Shown here: positions 1 through 11,138 of the stretch, one piece after another
Layout of the letters: every line of letters starts with the position of its first letter
How positions within the stretch are numbered: position 1 is the first letter of the stretch
Source: Pseudoips prasinana
Lineage: Eukaryota; Arthropoda; Insecta; Lepidoptera; Nolidae
Direction: 5' to 3'
Length of the DNA stretch: 64,000 nt
NCBI GenBank assembly: GCA_951640165.1
Contig: OX621249.1
Coordinates: 7,615,001-7,679,000, forward strand
The notes under the pieces: generated by a model
Database searches by the model: none
Told to the model about the DNA's origin: nothing
What the model saw: only the letters and a program-made list of their open reading frames with translations
Position numbers and translations under genes: made by a program

Positions 1-19
1 GCTCTTATCTGTCGTTTTA

Positions 20-290
20 CATGCAGTTATTTAACGACCGCTGTAACTGAGTTTGAAATGAACCTGCTTTCTGATCTAAATCTGATCTTCGGTTGCAGGT
101 TCGATCCCCGTACAAGGCCTAAATAAGCATTCATGTACTTGTCTATTTGTTTTGGTCAGGGTGTTTTCTGTATGTTACAAAAAAGTATTTAAGTATATCT
201 ATTCGTTGTCTAGAATCCTTAGTATAAGCTTTGTTTAGTTTGGGCTAGATGGCGCTTTATGATATTTTTCGGATATTTATTTCTTCACTT
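20..290 (+). mobile_element. tRNA-headed SINE, family C
   Basis: A B-box-like GGTTCGATCCCCG lies at 98-110. The body contains the phrase 'catgta..gtctatttgttttggtcaggg' and the tail carries 'agtataagctttgtttagtttgggctagatgg'. Related minus-strand copies are at about 34495-34715 and 58438-58660. The tail (from about 215) is shared with SINE families A and B although the heads differ. The left boundary is uncertain because the window starts there. Confidence 0.6.
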
Positions 291-310
291 CTTTTTTAAT
301 TCAGCCAGGC

Positions 311-545
311 TTTCTCATCATCAACAGCCTGATATCGTCCACCGCTAGACATTGTTGCCATTTGGAGGGATTTTCCTTAGTCACGCAGTTACTGGTAACT
401 AGTACACCGATGATGCTGCTACCCGACTACTTGGTGTATCTCTTAGTCACCATTTATGATACCCACGGGATAGTATGGGGTGGCTCTGTCATTCTTTCAA
501 GGTCGGAAACCACACCCCTAATGGCCGCCATGACCTTCCCAGTAA
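311..545 (+). repeat. Dispersed lepidopteran repeat Q
   Basis: This copy contains 'cagcctgatatcgtccaccg', then 'ctacccgactacttggtgtat' and 'gatacccacgggatagtatg'. Other copies lie at 32712-32995, 35465-35715, 56566-56835 and 59866-60105, and a minus copy split by a MITE lies at 38498-38800. It has no coding capacity. The open frame at 362-562 only reads through the repeat. I recognise it as a common type of lepidopteran interspersed repeat but cannot assign a family name. Confidence 0.6.
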
Positions 546-1721
546 TGAAAATGAACAAGTGATTAAATTTATCATTTATAGTACATTCCATAAATGGTAG
601 GCGACCTAATATTTCCCAAGGTTTCTATTATATATATATTGAAAATATCGGTCTCCAACGGGTGCTTCGTTGAATAAATATTACCTACGTGTTCGGGGCC
701 GATGCCCAGAGATTCATTTAGTTCTCTAGTACGAAAATATCGGAATGGTACATAACAGCTTAACTGAATACAGTTATATACAGTAAAATCTTTTATTTCA
801 TCGTGTCTGCCTATTTAATTGTCATCCATATCGAGACTTAATTACTTGATTTGACTTACATGACTTCAAAGATATACTTGGTCAATTATATTGGGTATAT
901 TTATTGATGCGTTACAAATAGCTTGTTATAAACACCATATCTTACAACTACGTTGGTAAGTTCTCTTCAATTCTTTTGAATTTGTCCAGCAGTGGACAAA
1001 TTCACGATACCATTTTTTATGTAGTATGATTTGCTCCCAGTATCGGGAGACTTATAGGTGACCATTATTCTGCGATCGCTAATCCGTCTGCCATATTTCC
1101 AAATGATGGCCAAATCTGAATTGTTGAGATCTTTTGGGGAACCCTTCTAGCAGAAGACGCTATTCCACTGACGCTATGATATATAATATCAACAACAACT
1201 TTTCAAATTTAATAAAGAAAAATGGTTGGCATACCTAAGAATAAATATCTACTAAGACATCACTTCATACATCCAGTGCTACGTATATACGCGCTCGTAG
1301 CCAGTTGTTAAGTCGATCTATAAGCTATCGGTGAATTTAGGCACCTAAGCTTGCCATCATCATAGATGGATGACCATCAAAGCGCTTTAATTTCTTAGCA
1401 TCTCAGAGCTTCGGAGAGCACGTTAAGCTTAACTTCTGTATTGATCTGTATTTAGAATAGCTCGTACGGACTCGATACTCGTACAATAAAACTGGCATGT
1501 AATTTTAGATTTAAAGTATATTTTGCGAAAGGTATAATGAGTATAGTCGCTGTCTGTACTACTGTGCCATTGGTCCATAGCCGCCGCTCGTGCCCCGCAC
1601 CTTCCTCCGCCGTACCCGCAACGATGAAGCGCATGCGCCGACACTGTCATTTAACAACAATCGTTAAGCTATGTCAGTGACGTTCAGGACTGCTTAAACA
1701 ACGCTAACACTGCCAATTCAA
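546..1721. other. AT-rich spacer, no gene seen
   Basis: I see no coding sequence or recognised repeat. A CpG-richer patch at about 1545-1640 breaks the AT-rich background. The two short minus-strand frames there (1429-1650) resemble nothing I know. Confidence 0.5.
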
Positions 1722-2108
1722 CATCTCAACTGGGCCGTGTTGAAACCGGTAGTAGAAGAACCCGTTAAGTTTGTTTCGCTGGGTCTTCTCAGTTGGGTCG
1801 CATTGGTTCCGTCATAATAATAATATTGAATTCGTACCAATTGAACCGTAATATAGACAGAACCATTCAGACAATATGTAGTAAAATATAGCTTAAACTA
1901 TAAATATTGATAATTATACCTAAACATAATCTCCTTGACAATAGCTAAATATCATTACTATTGTAAAATAAATATTATAAATGTTTTAACAATCCATATA
2001 TCTAACTATCTATATGTAATTAGAAATAGTTATGTATACTTAACTATATTACAACAAACATGTTCTGACTATTTACAAGCGCTTTTTTCTAGTGAATAAA
2101 AAAAATCT
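1722..2108 (+). repeat. Dispersed repeat T, LINE-3'-end-like
   Basis: It begins 'ctcaactgggccgtgttgaa', continues through 'cagacaatatgtagtaaaat', and ends with 'acatgttctgactatttaca' followed by 'agcgctttttt' and an A-rich end. Other copies: 9499-9750 (minus, partial), 24030-24470, 28858-29024 (3' part only) and 50964-51413. Several copies end in (TTTTA)n, which suggests retroposition, but no protein is encoded. Confidence 0.6.
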
Positions 2109-2640
2109 ATAAAGGAAATCACGACAATTTCGCAAACTGTATGAAACGTTCGCAATCGTAATACTCAAAAACGAATACGAAAGAGATCGTGAAATTTAAA
2201 AAATCTTTTCGTTAAAAAATCTCCCTATACCAATATGCCAATCAGTTGACGCACTATTTGCATTTTATTCTTTGCGTTTTTCAACATTTTCACAGAAAAA
2301 AATCCGCTTCAAACGGATTGGGGTAAAACTCGTTTTAAGAGAATTTTCGAAGCATTGTCGAAGCTTCAAATTAACGAAACGTAATTGAACTTTATGAGTA
2401 AAGGTCATTACACATATTATTTTAAACTTTACGATGTTAATAAAGTAATATCAAGGAAACTATAGTTTAACCATAAATTTTAATTAAATGAAACAGTACA
2501 AAAAGAACACAAATTTACAGAACATCACCATTAAATATTTAAATAAAATGTCCTAACCTATACTTTATACATAAAATAAAATTTACTTAACTATAGAAAA
2601 TATATAAATCGGGAATTAAAATTAGAAAAAGACTAGTAAT
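2109..2640. other. AT-rich spacer, no gene seen
   Basis: Very AT-rich sequence with no open frame of note and no repeat that I can match elsewhere in the window. Confidence 0.5.
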
Positions 2641-2890
2641 AGAATAATATCCTGGGACATAATTTACGGCCAGCTGATCTCAAATTAAGCAGAGCTTGTT
2701 CTATGGAAACCAGATAACTGATATACTACTACTTTTCTTTAGTAAATACACAATTATGTAGATAATTACACCCAGACTCTGGTCAAACAGACATGTTCAT
2801 GCACACAAATATCTGTCCTGGGTGGGAATCAAACCCACTACCTCCTGCGTGAAAAGCAAGCATTTGCCAACCACGTCAACAGGCCCGTCA
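2641..2890 (-). mobile_element. tRNA-headed SINE, family A
   Basis: On the minus strand the head reads 'gacgggcctgttgacgtggt' (A-box-like) with a B-box-like 'gggtttgattcccaccc'. It continues with 'catgaacatgtctgtttgac' and ends in the shared SINE tail before 'aatattattc'. Compare the plus-strand copies at 21893-22156 and 39916-40193. Confidence 0.75.
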
Positions 2891-3298
2891 AAATTAAAAT
2901 TAATATGTACATAAATACTACTAATTCGCACCATCACTTTCTTTTCATTCTAGAACAATCTTATGTCAATTTTTCCATGAGAATTCTGTATTTTTCGTCA
3001 GTTATCCTTTTTCCTTTATTCTGTAAATTCGCACTGTCTCTTTCTTTTAACTCTAGAACCATCTAATGTTATTTTGCATTAGGAATGTTTTGTGTCTCTT
3101 TCATCAGCTATCCTTTTTGTTTCATTCTTGAAATGTAAAAAAATCACTAAAGCTCTAACTGGTACTGGGATTCGAATCCCTAACGTGACAATACTTTGGG
3201 TCTTTAAAAGGGACCGCCTGGCTTTTCTGCATTGCATTAATATGCCTTCTATAAAAATAACAGCCAAATCCTGTTATATGCCAAACTAGTACGTACAG

Positions 3299-3519
3299 AA
3301 TGAAATATAGTAACGGGTAAATCACGTAATTCATTTTATGTTGGATTAGGCCAACAGTTTCGACTTCTTCAGGAAGTCATCTTCAGTGCGAATGCGACCC
3401 GCACGATGTCGCGTCCCGTCTCAAACTGCGTGCGTGCGAAGGCGCGTGTGACGACTCGTTGCGGTAGGGCGAGTGGGGGTAAAATTAATTACTTGAGTTA
3501 CCCGTTACTATCTTTCATT
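3299..3519. mobile_element. MITE with about 40-bp terminal inverted repeats
   Basis: The left end AATGAAATATAGTAACGGGT matches the inverse of the right end (AATGAAAGATAGTAACGGGT) with one mismatch, and similarity extends to about 40 bp. The interior is GC-richer and holds 'caacagtttcgacttcttca'. No transposase is encoded. A clear target duplication was not found. Confidence 0.65.
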
Positions 3520-3597
3520 ATGTTAATTCCTCACGTCAGTTTTAATAATAATAGTACGTATAGGTCAAAATCCCCACATATAATGTAGTGATAAGTA

Positions 3598-3950
3598 TAC
3601 AACATGTAACTTAATTAACGCACTTCCTGAAAATAGTTTCTTCAGAATCGTTTACTGAATCGATTTATATAATTTTTAATAAAGGTTAATTTTTATTCCA
3701 AATTTTACACTCAAAACAAATTGAAATGTCAAAGTACACTGACTTTAAAAATCGCAGTTTTATTTGTATTCATACAAAGTCCATCATTCAATACAAATTA
3801 AAAAAAATAAACTTTATTCCAAGAAACTAATTTAGTTAATAACAATGCATATACATGTTAAATTTAAAATTCAGTGTATGTATTATGATTACAACATAAT
3901 ATTCTAATTGGGGTGTTTGAGGGTGTGCGTTAATTACGTTACATGTTGTA
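3598..3950. mobile_element. MITE M2, first copy
   Basis: The terminal inverted repeats are 26 bp: TACAACATGTAACTTAATTA at the left against TACAACATGTAACGTAATTA read inward from the right. Flanks are GATAAGTA (3590-3597) and GATAAGTT (3951-3958), so an 8-bp target duplication with one mismatch. An 8-bp duplication would fit hAT-type cleavage, but the termini are not diagnostic. Two more copies lie at 20768-21180 and 38839-39203. Confidence 0.8.
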
Positions 3951-3958
3951 GATAAGTT

Positions 3959-4405
3959 TACTTTGTGAAGAGATGAACAAACAAAATTGTGTTGGTATAA
4001 GCCACAAATCGTCTATAATAAGATAAGGGATTACCGCCTCGCCTTAGCCCGAAAGGGTTACAACACATAGATATGTTTACTAGACCTCATGATATTTCTG
4101 CTAAAAACTTGTTCTTAGTAAAGAAGCTGCTCTGTTTCCTACAAAATTAATTATCAGACCTAAATCCAATCCCAAATACACGCAAAATACGCCAATATCA
4201 ATTCGAAAGGGTTTAGCTGGTCCCAATTAATTGGTGGAAGTAAGTAAGGATTTTAGGCTCTAATTAATTAAATCGATACGAGAATTTTGGCATGTAAAAG
4301 TACCTTCCGTTCTTATTGTTACCTAAAAGAACGAAACCAGCCTGGTTTATCATGAAGGGTCGGGTTCAATAATTGGGAGGAAGTGCTTGTAGATCAAAGT
4401 CAGAC
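3959..4405. other. Spacer left of the Transib element
   Basis: No gene or repeat recognised between the M2 MITE and the Transib target duplication. Confidence 0.5.
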
Positions 4406-4410
4406 CGGCG

Positions 4411-4448
4411 CACATACGTCAATTTTTGAGATCTATGCGGCCAAAATT
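4411..4448 (+). repeat. Transib 5' terminal inverted repeat
   Basis: This matches the inverse of 7403-7440 at 29 of 38 positions. Conservation falls in two blocks: positions 1-12 (CACATA, then GTCAA) and positions 27-38 (GCGGCCA, then AATT). The two-block pattern recalls the heptamer/nonamer layout of recombination signals, though the inner block is not a nonamer match. Confidence 0.9.
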
Positions 4449-4700
4449 GAATTTTAAAAACTTACGGTAATCATATAGAATTGCACATGCAGAGCTAGAA
4501 GAACGTTTCGAGAATCATAACTGACCCCCACCACCTACCTGGGGTACATCACGACCGAACACAGGTAGTCGGTACTTGACCGTCAACCCGTGCGCTCGTT
4601 TTTGTTACTTAAAGTTATAAACACAACAAAAGTTACAACATCAATATTTTTTTTTCTGTGACAGTTTTTGAAGTGAAAGTTATAGATTCCATTAACCCAG

Positions 4701-5025
4701 GTATGATGCTTTATTTTTATTATTGTTTACTTACCCTAAATGCACAATTCGAATTATTAGGCGGTTTCAAACACATGGTGCCTTTTTATACAAATTTTTA
4801 AGTAATTTTCAACTTTAAAGGTAAATTTGTTGTATTTCACGATGACATACGATCATCATTCTTTTTTTATTTTAAAGTAAAATACTTTGACTAAGAGAGA
4901 ACACAAAACTAGCTGCGGAAGAGTGCGGATGACAAGACGGAGGCCCTTTTTAGTCATTAAGATTTTATATGAAAAAAAATATGTTTTTTTATTAGTTAGG
5001 TAATCTTTACTTTTTGTTGTTGTAG
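4701..5025 (+). other. Candidate intron in the transposase transcript
   Basis: A donor-like CCCAG|GTATGA at 4700/4701 and an acceptor-like TTTTTGTTGTTGTAG ending at 5025 bracket an AT-rich stretch. After the acceptor the transposase frame is open from 5028 onward. The upstream exon shows no obvious start codon, so translation may begin at the ATG at 5082. This is inferred from splice motifs only. Confidence 0.4.
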
Positions 5026-5081
5026 GTACTTCAAGCACATCAGGTGTGAAAATTGTTACCCGGAAATATCTTTATCAAATT

Positions 5082-7062
5082 ATGAAAGATGAAAATTTAC
5101 CGAATATCGATGCAAAAGTGAATTACTTAGAAAGTCATTTATTATTGAACTATGGCAATACAGATGAGGACATAAAAGATATAAAATTAAGATTTTCTTT
5201 ATTTAAATCAGTCTTAAAGGACAAATGGGCAAAAAGCCACAGAAAAGAAGAGGTTTTTTTTAAAAAACAATGAGAATTGGTTAAATAGAACTTTTCAACT
5301 ACCTGTAAAATCGTTGAATCGGCCGGGACGGCCCTCGAAATCGTTTGACGAATTAAGTGAACGAAGCAAGCGTCGTAAAACAGAAGAAATTCGAGCAACT
5401 GTGGGAGATGACGTCATCGTTCACGCTTCACAAACATCCTTAAGAGTACACGGAAAAAGAGATGCGTCGAAAATCCTAAAAGAAATAACAAATTTCCCTA
5501 GTCGAGCGAACGAATACAGAAAAGCAGTAAATGAAAAAGAAAATAAAGATAGTGTTACTCCTCTGACACCACCACAAGCTTTAACTATGTTTGTTGAGGC
5601 TGATCTAACAAGATGTCAGTACGAGATTATTCGGAACACCAACAAGGTATTTTATCCTCCATATTATCTATTGTTACAAGCAAAACAAGAATGTTATCCA
5701 CCAAAGGAATGTCTACGGGTCACAGATATCTGCGCGGAAAGCAGCTTACAAAGTCTTATTGACAATACCGTAAACCGGTTATCAATTTTCTTGGAAGAAG
5801 TGCTATTGACGCTTAACGAAGAACAAAGAAATTCTTTGAATATAATTTGTAAATGGGGTTGCGATGGCTCCCAGCAAGCACAATACAAACAAAAATTTAA
5901 TAGTGATGGTGAATCAGATGTAAATATATTTTTGAGCTTGTTTGTGCCTCTTAGAATAGTATGTGAAAAGGATAAAAATAAAGTTATGTGGCAGAACCCC
6001 ACGCCTTCGTCCCCACGATTCTGCCGCCCAATAAGGTTTCGGTTTGTAAAAGAGTCTACTGACGTGACAAAAGAAGAAATAAGATACGTTGAAGAGTCTG
6101 TGAAAGCACTGAAACCCACAGAAATAAATTTGAACGAAACAAAATTATCTTTTGGACATTCTTTTGAGATGACTATGGTAGATGGAAAAGTATGCAATGC
6201 TGCAACCGGAACAAAGTCAACTAGTCGGTGCTATATTTGTGGTGCAACATCGAAAGACTTCAACAACATAATGGATAACAAGGAAACATCAAGTTTTAAG
6301 GGTGTTAACTTTGGGCTTTCTGTATTGCATGCCAGAATTAGACTTTTTGAAAGTGTTTTACATTTGGCATATAAATTACCAGTAAAAAAATATAGGGAAA
6401 AGAGGTCTCAGGAAGAAAAAGAACTAGAAGAAAAAACAAAGAAGCAAATTCAAGAAAGATTTCGGATTGAAACTGGGTTATTGGTAGACATGCCCAAAAC
6501 GAATTTTGGAAATACTAATGATGGTAACACCAGTAGAAGGTTTTTTGAAAATCCACATCTGGCAGCCGATATAACCGGGATAAACTACGAACTGATTTAC
6601 AGATTAAAAGTTATATTGGAGACAATTTCAAGTGGACATAAGATTGATGCACAGAAATACGATTGTTATGCCAAAGACACAGCAAAATTATACGTCAGCC
6701 TATATGGATGGCACCCTATGACTCCGACCATGCATAAAATATTGACACATGGTGCCACTATAATAGAAAATGCTTTGCTACCAATAGGTCAGCTATCAGA
6801 AGAAGCCGCAGAGGCCCGGAATAAACACTTCCGTGTATATCGCGGAAACTTCGCCAGGAAATTTTCCAGAGAACATTGTAATATTGATGTGTACCATAGA
6901 TTACTACTAAGTTCGGATCCACTTATTAGCAGCCTGAGGCCCAAGAAGAGATCTATCTCCAGAACATTTAGCCCGGAAACAATAAACATGCTAATGGCAG
7001 AAGATACTAACACCAACGAACCAGACTCAGATAGCGAGCAGCAAGATGAATCTATTATGTAA
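5082..7062 (+). CDS. Transib transposase, RAG1-like DDE core, one frameshift
   Basis: This protein would cut the element ends and join them to target DNA. In the 582-residue main frame (numbered from 5314) I see D184 in KWGCDGSQQ, D290 in TMVDGKVCN and E500 in SEEAAEARNKHFR. These match the positions of the RAG1 catalytic acids D600, D708 and E962. C306 and C309 (CYICGA) with H474 and H479 (HKILTHG) match the four RAG1 zinc ligands. The segment around E500 aligns well with the RAG1 C-terminal part (HK.L.H, then NKxFRxxR). The N-terminal part sits in another frame (5082-5273, usable ATG at 5082) and ends at a TGA. The shift lies in the T8 run at 5254-5261, so it is a 1-bp slip or a sequencing error. 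Without it the length would be about 660 residues, normal for Transib. It is a transposon gene, not a domesticated one. Confidence 0.9.
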
Positions 7063-7402
7063 TATTTTTTTGTGTAGAATTTCTCATAGATTTGTTGTAA
7101 AAAATTCGTTACATATGTTGTATACTTTGTTATATATTTTAATTTTATCGTAATAAATACAGAATTTGTTTTAAATAGCACTATAGTGCTTAATTTATTG
7201 TTTTTCAACCGTTGTATTAACGTGTGCTTGTAATATTGTACAAATTTTGCATATTTAGTGTGTGTTTCTTTGGGTATAATAAATAATTATGTGAGTTTAA
7301 TGTGATTTTTTTTACCTTTATTTACAAAAAACTTAACTAAATTAAAATAAATACTCTTATTAGACATATAATATCATGCAGGCAAGATTTAAGTGAACAA
7401 AT

Positions 7403-7440
7403 AATTATGGCCGCGTAAATGTTGAATTTTGACCTATGTG
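7403..7440 (-). repeat. Transib 3' terminal inverted repeat
   Basis: Read inward it begins CACATAGGTCAA and includes ACGCGGCCATAATT, pairing with 4411-4448. The CGGCG duplication follows at once. Confidence 0.9.
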
Positions 7441-7445
7441 CGGCG

Positions 7446-7699
7446 TTGAATTTGAGGTCGATTCGTGTGTTGTTTGCTTTAAATCTGTTTGGTTAATCAG
7501 CTTTTAAATAATGGTTAATAGAGAAATGTTTCTATACAGTTAATTTATTTACATGCTAAATGTAATAAATAACGCAATAAAATTTAAAGTAGATAATAAT
7601 TTAGTATAATATAATTGAACAATACAATGTAAATGACATATTTTATAATGCTGTATAAGTTATAGCATTAAATATCTAATGTAAATTGACATTATAATA
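7446..7699. other. AT-rich spacer
   Basis: No gene or repeat recognised. It ends in an (AAT)n-like stretch at about 7695-7710. Confidence 0.5.
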
Positions 7700-7740
7700 T
7701 AATAATAATAAAAAGAAAAATTTCACATCATCAGCCTGAA

Positions 7741-8997
7741 CACACAGGCAGGTTTTCGGAAAGGAATGGGATGCACGGATCAGGTCTTTTCTCTGCGAAG
7801 CATAGTAGAGAAGTTTTTGGGCAAAAACCAAAAGGTTTACTGTGCCTTCGTAGACTTAGAAAAGGCCTACGATAGAGTGTTGAGGAGTGAACTATGGTCG
7901 GTACTGTCCATGTATGGGTTGAACGACAACCTTGTTCAAGCACTAAAATCTCTTTATAGGGATTCCAGAGCTTGCGTGAGGATTAACGGGTCATACACCA
8001 AGTGGTTTAGCATCCAAAAGGGTGTTAGACAGGGATGTGTAGCGTCACCGTGGTTGTTTAACCTATTCATGGATAGCTGTTTAAAAGATTTGAAAGAAAG
8101 TGAATGCGGTGTAAGGATGAATGAGTTACTCATCAAATGTCTGCTTTACGCTGATGATCAAGTTTTACTTGCATCATCGGCGGACGAGTTGCAGGTGATG
8201 GTAACAAGCATGCATGAATCTTTTGAAAGGAAAGGGATGAAAATGAATGTAGGTAAGACGAAAGTAATGGTATTTGAGAGGGATGAATACACGACAACGT
8301 GTGATATTGTGATTGGAGGAGAGAAAGTCGAACAGGTGAATGAGTTTGTATATTTGGGAACTTTGTTTACGAGAGATGGGAAATATGAAAAAGATATTGT
8401 TAGAAGAGTAAATGCGGGGAACAGAGTGAATGGGGCACTACACGCCTTTATGAGTAGCCGGCAAGTATCAAAGAAGGCTCGACTAGCCGTGCACGATGGA
8501 GTGTTAGTGCCAACTTTAATGTATGGAAGTGAAAGTTGGGTATGGCAGAAAAAGAATGAAAGTAAAATAAATGCAGTGGAAATGAGAGCTCTGAGAAGTA
8601 TGTGTGGTGTGACTTTGAGAGACAGAATTCGAAATACTGATGTAAGAGAGCGTTGTGGTGTGAAAGAGGATGTAGTTACAAAGATTGAAAAAGGCATGCT
8701 GAGATGGTTTGGCCATTTAGAAAGGATGAATGAAAGAAGATTGACAAAAGAAGTATACCTGGCCTGTGTGAATGGGACAACCGGAAGGGGAAGACCACGT
8801 CGAACATTCTCTGATCAAATTGGAGATGTTCTCAAGAAAGGGCAGGTCAGAAGTACCCTAAACCGGCGAGCATGTATGAAGAATATAATGACAGTAATCG
8901 AGGCAAAAGAAGTATGCAAAGATCGTGACAAATGGAAATCCGTTGTCTCTGCCTACCCCTCTGGGAAACAGGCGTGAGTCTATGTATGTATGTATGT
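7741..8997 (+). mobile_element. 5'-truncated RTE-type LINE
   Basis: ATCAGCCTGAA at 7730-7740 is repeated exactly at 8998-9008, giving an 11-bp target duplication. The element ends in a short (TATG)n tail, as RTE elements commonly end in short tandem repeats. The target was a family D SINE, whose body 'catcagcctgaagtctggg' is restored across the insertion. Only the RT and C-terminal part remains. Confidence 0.9.
7742..8977 (+). CDS. RTE-type reverse transcriptase, C-terminal part, open
   Basis: The frame opens at the truncation point with [13 protein letters not shown] and stays open to a TGA at 8975-8977. RT blocks in order are [10 protein letters not shown] (first catalytic Asp), then [15 protein letters not shown], then [11 protein letters not shown] (YADD box). 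The later region has [13 protein letters not shown] and [11 protein letters not shown], and the end is SAYPSGKQA, all familiar from lepidopteran RTE LINEs. The endonuclease and the N-terminal RT part are missing. No lesion follows the truncation, so the insertion is probably young. It cannot move by itself. Confidence 0.88.
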   Translation, partial: TQAGFRKGMGCTDQVFSLRSIVEKFLGKNQKVYCAFVDLEKAYDRVLRSELWSVLSMYGLNDNLVQALKSLYRDSRACVRINGSYTKWFSIQKGVRQGCVASPWLFNLFMDSCLKDLKESECGVRMNELLIKCLLYADDQVLLASSADELQVMVTSMHESFERKGMKMNVGKTKVMVFERDEYTTTCDIVIGGEKVEQVNEFVYLGTLFTRDGKYEKDIVRRVNAGNRVNGALHAFMSSRQVSKKARLAVHDGVLVPTLMYGSESWVWQKKNESKINAVEMRALRSMCGVTLRDRIRNTDVRERCGVKEDVVTKIEKGMLRWFGHLERMNERRLTKEVYLACVNGTTGRGRPRRTFSDQIGDVLKKGQVRSTLNRRACMKNIMTVIEAKEVCKDRDKWKSVVSAYPSGKQA

Positions 8998-9225
8998 ATC
9001 AGCCTGAAGTCTGGGAGTTAGCGGTATTATACCCCCGTGCCTCGGAGAGCACGTAAAGCCGTCGGTCCTGTACCTGACCTCTTTTCGGTCGTGTCGCTAG
9101 GCGTCCTATCGGATCATGAGAGTGATGGAATAGAAAGTGCTCCTGTGCCCTTGCGTACATACTTGTGCACTAATATATGTCCCGCGCAGATGGCTATTCT
9201 CTAGGAGGACATTACCCAGAAATGG
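8998..9225 (+). mobile_element. SINE family D body, right half
   Basis: It carries 'agcctgaagtctgggagtta', 'cctgtacctgacctct', 'tcggatcatgagagtgatgg' and 'atgtcccgcgcagatgg', all matching 26070-26408 and 52975-53352. The left half lies before the RTE insertion (about 7700-7740). No tRNA head is seen in this copy. Confidence 0.75.
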
Positions 9226-9498
9226 AATAAAGTATATATTGTTGCCATGCCTGATAGGGCGACTAAGTAATAAGTTCGATAGTACATTTAAGACCTCATG
9301 TAACACTTAGGCCGCAATAAAAATCTTAAAGGGTTATTTATATTTTACCACAGTTTGTTTTTTAGCTGTTTGAAATGATGAAACTGCCAAACCAATATAA
9401 AACGGCTCCCGTTGATATTTAAAAACAAAATCATTGACAAGGACATTTAAAGGGAACTATGAGAAATCATTAATATTAGATAAGTGATCTAAAATATT

Positions 9499-9750
9499 TA
9501 ATAAAATAAAATAGGTTTTTATTCACGTACACTTTAAAAAAGCGCTTGTAAATAGTCAGAACATGTTTGTAGTAATACAGTTATTATTTCTAGTTACTTA
9601 TTACATATATTTAGGTGCACGGAATGTTAAAACATTTATACAATTTATTTTATAACAGTAGTGAGATTTAGCTAGCTTGTATTAAGTTATTGTCAAGGAG
9701 ATTATGTTATGTTAATTATTGAAATTTATATTTTACTACCATGTCTACTA
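9499..9750 (-). repeat. Repeat T, minus-strand copy
   Basis: This is the inverse of the 3' part of repeat T: 'aagcgcttgtaaatagtcag' and 'gtcaaggagattatgtta' are both present. The GC-richer front of the repeat is missing. Confidence 0.6.
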
Positions 9751-9837
9751 CTATCCATGTCTGATCTTAGTCAGAGTTACCATCAGTTAGACCGCACTTA
9801 AAAAAATAGTAAAAGACAATACCTCCTTAATAATTGT

Positions 9838-10692
9838 GGGTAACGGATATTGGTATATGGTGATACATGGGAAGACGTACGAATACGTGCCGAAAAAGGC
9901 TTAGCTCAAATTTCTAAATGGTTATCTTCTAATCTTCTCACTCTTAACGCAATAAAATCTTATTATATCTGTTTCTCTATTAATAACACTTCCCAACCCA
10001 GTGCGGCCTATGAAATCAAGATTCATAACTGTGGAAATCATCAAAATATAAGTTGTAACTGTCCCGTAATAAATAGAGTAAAAAGTGTAAAATACTTAGG
10101 CATAAATATAGATTACAGATTGACTTGGTACTCACATTTAGACTTGTTGAAGACAAGAATAAGAAAATTAATTTGGATATTCAAAAATTTATGACATGTA
10201 ACGACTAGAGATGTGATTAATAAAATATATGTTGCACTCGCTCAACCTATATTAACGTATTGCATTCCAGTTTGGGGTGGAGCGTCATAAACAAAGTTTT
10301 TGGAACTTGAGAGGGCACAAAGGTCACTTCTAAAAGTCATGCATTTTAAGCCGTATCGCTTTCCAACCACAGAATTATATACTTTTAGTAACCTGCTCTC
10401 AGTCAGGAAAATGTATATATTATTTACACTACTAAAACTACACAGTACCTTAGTATTTGATAATGAAAAGCTCACAAAAAGAAGATGTGTTATGGTAGCC
10501 CCCTGCCATCTTGTTACAAGCACATTTGCACGTCATCAATATAATAGACAATCTTCTTACCTATACAACAAAATAAATAGACTCTTGAATATCTACCCAA
10601 TGAATATATACAAATGTAAGGAAGCAATAACCACTTGGTTAAAAACGCTAACATACGACGAAACTGAATCCCTCTTGACCATCTTATCGTAA
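9838..10692 (+). pseudogene. CR1-like LINE, RT C-terminal remnant
   Basis: The two open pieces (9850-10194 and 10300-10692) match, in order, the C-terminal third of the intact ORF2 at 45025-47949. Shared features include SSNLL(S/T)(I/L)N, the spaced Cys-x-Cys region, VKYLG, LERAQR, and a final TYDE/EET..L. A frameshift near 10190 and a TAA at 10288-10290 break the frame. It was part of the RT thumb/C-terminal region downstream of the YADD box, which survives only as a degraded VYGDT. The 3' non-coding end continues to about 11040. Confidence 0.85.
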
Positions 10693-11040
10693 AATAACCA
10701 AAATAGCACACTCATACACAAATCTTCACATACACACCCTCACATACACACACCATCACTCACACACTCGTAAAACAATTTCGCAACTAACTTATGCGAT
10801 TGCCTTTATTTTTTCCTTTGTTTTTTTTTTTTTTTTGTAATTAACTATAACTGTATTTCTTTTTTATGTCTTTGTTTTTATTATTATTTTAAAACTTACG
10901 CTTTTTAATCTGTTATGAGTTACCTGCATGTGGAAGAGCGGGGCTTCCTAACACAGGCAATGTTATGCCTAAAAGGTATGCCCCAACAATATTGTAATTA
11001 CATTAAGTTGAGTTAAAGAAAATAAAAACTATTTTATTTT
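10693..11040 (+). mobile_element. 3' non-coding end of the CR1-like LINE
   Basis: It holds a CA-rich stretch (about 10715-10765), a T run, the phrase 'ggcttcctaacacaggcaat' and a final A/T-rich (TTTTA)-like tail. No coding sequence. Confidence 0.6.
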
Positions 11041-11138
11041 ATTTTTTTATTAATATTTAAATTCCAAATTCTGGTAATTGAATTAAGAGGCTGTATAACA
11101 CCCAATTTAATCAAGATTGCAGTATTATGAACATAGTA

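Larger units (their letters stand above)
4411..7440 (+). mobile_element. Complete Transib-family DNA transposon (about 3.0 kb)
   Basis: Both ends are visible. The element starts CACATACGTCAA at 4411 and ends TTGACCTATGTG at 7440. CGGCG at 4406-4410 and CGGCG at 7441-7445 is a perfect 5-bp target duplication that fits the CGNCG preference known for Transib. The termini begin with CAC, as RAG recombination signals and Transib ends do. Inside lies one transposase gene (5082-7062) with RAG1-like catalytic residues. Exact ends and duplication suggest a recent insertion, although a T-run frameshift in the N-terminal part probably makes this copy non-autonomous. Confidence 0.93.

Noticed and set aside
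5082..7062. Domesticated RAG1-like host gene
   Set aside because: It lies between perfect transposon ends with a target duplication and carries a frameshift.
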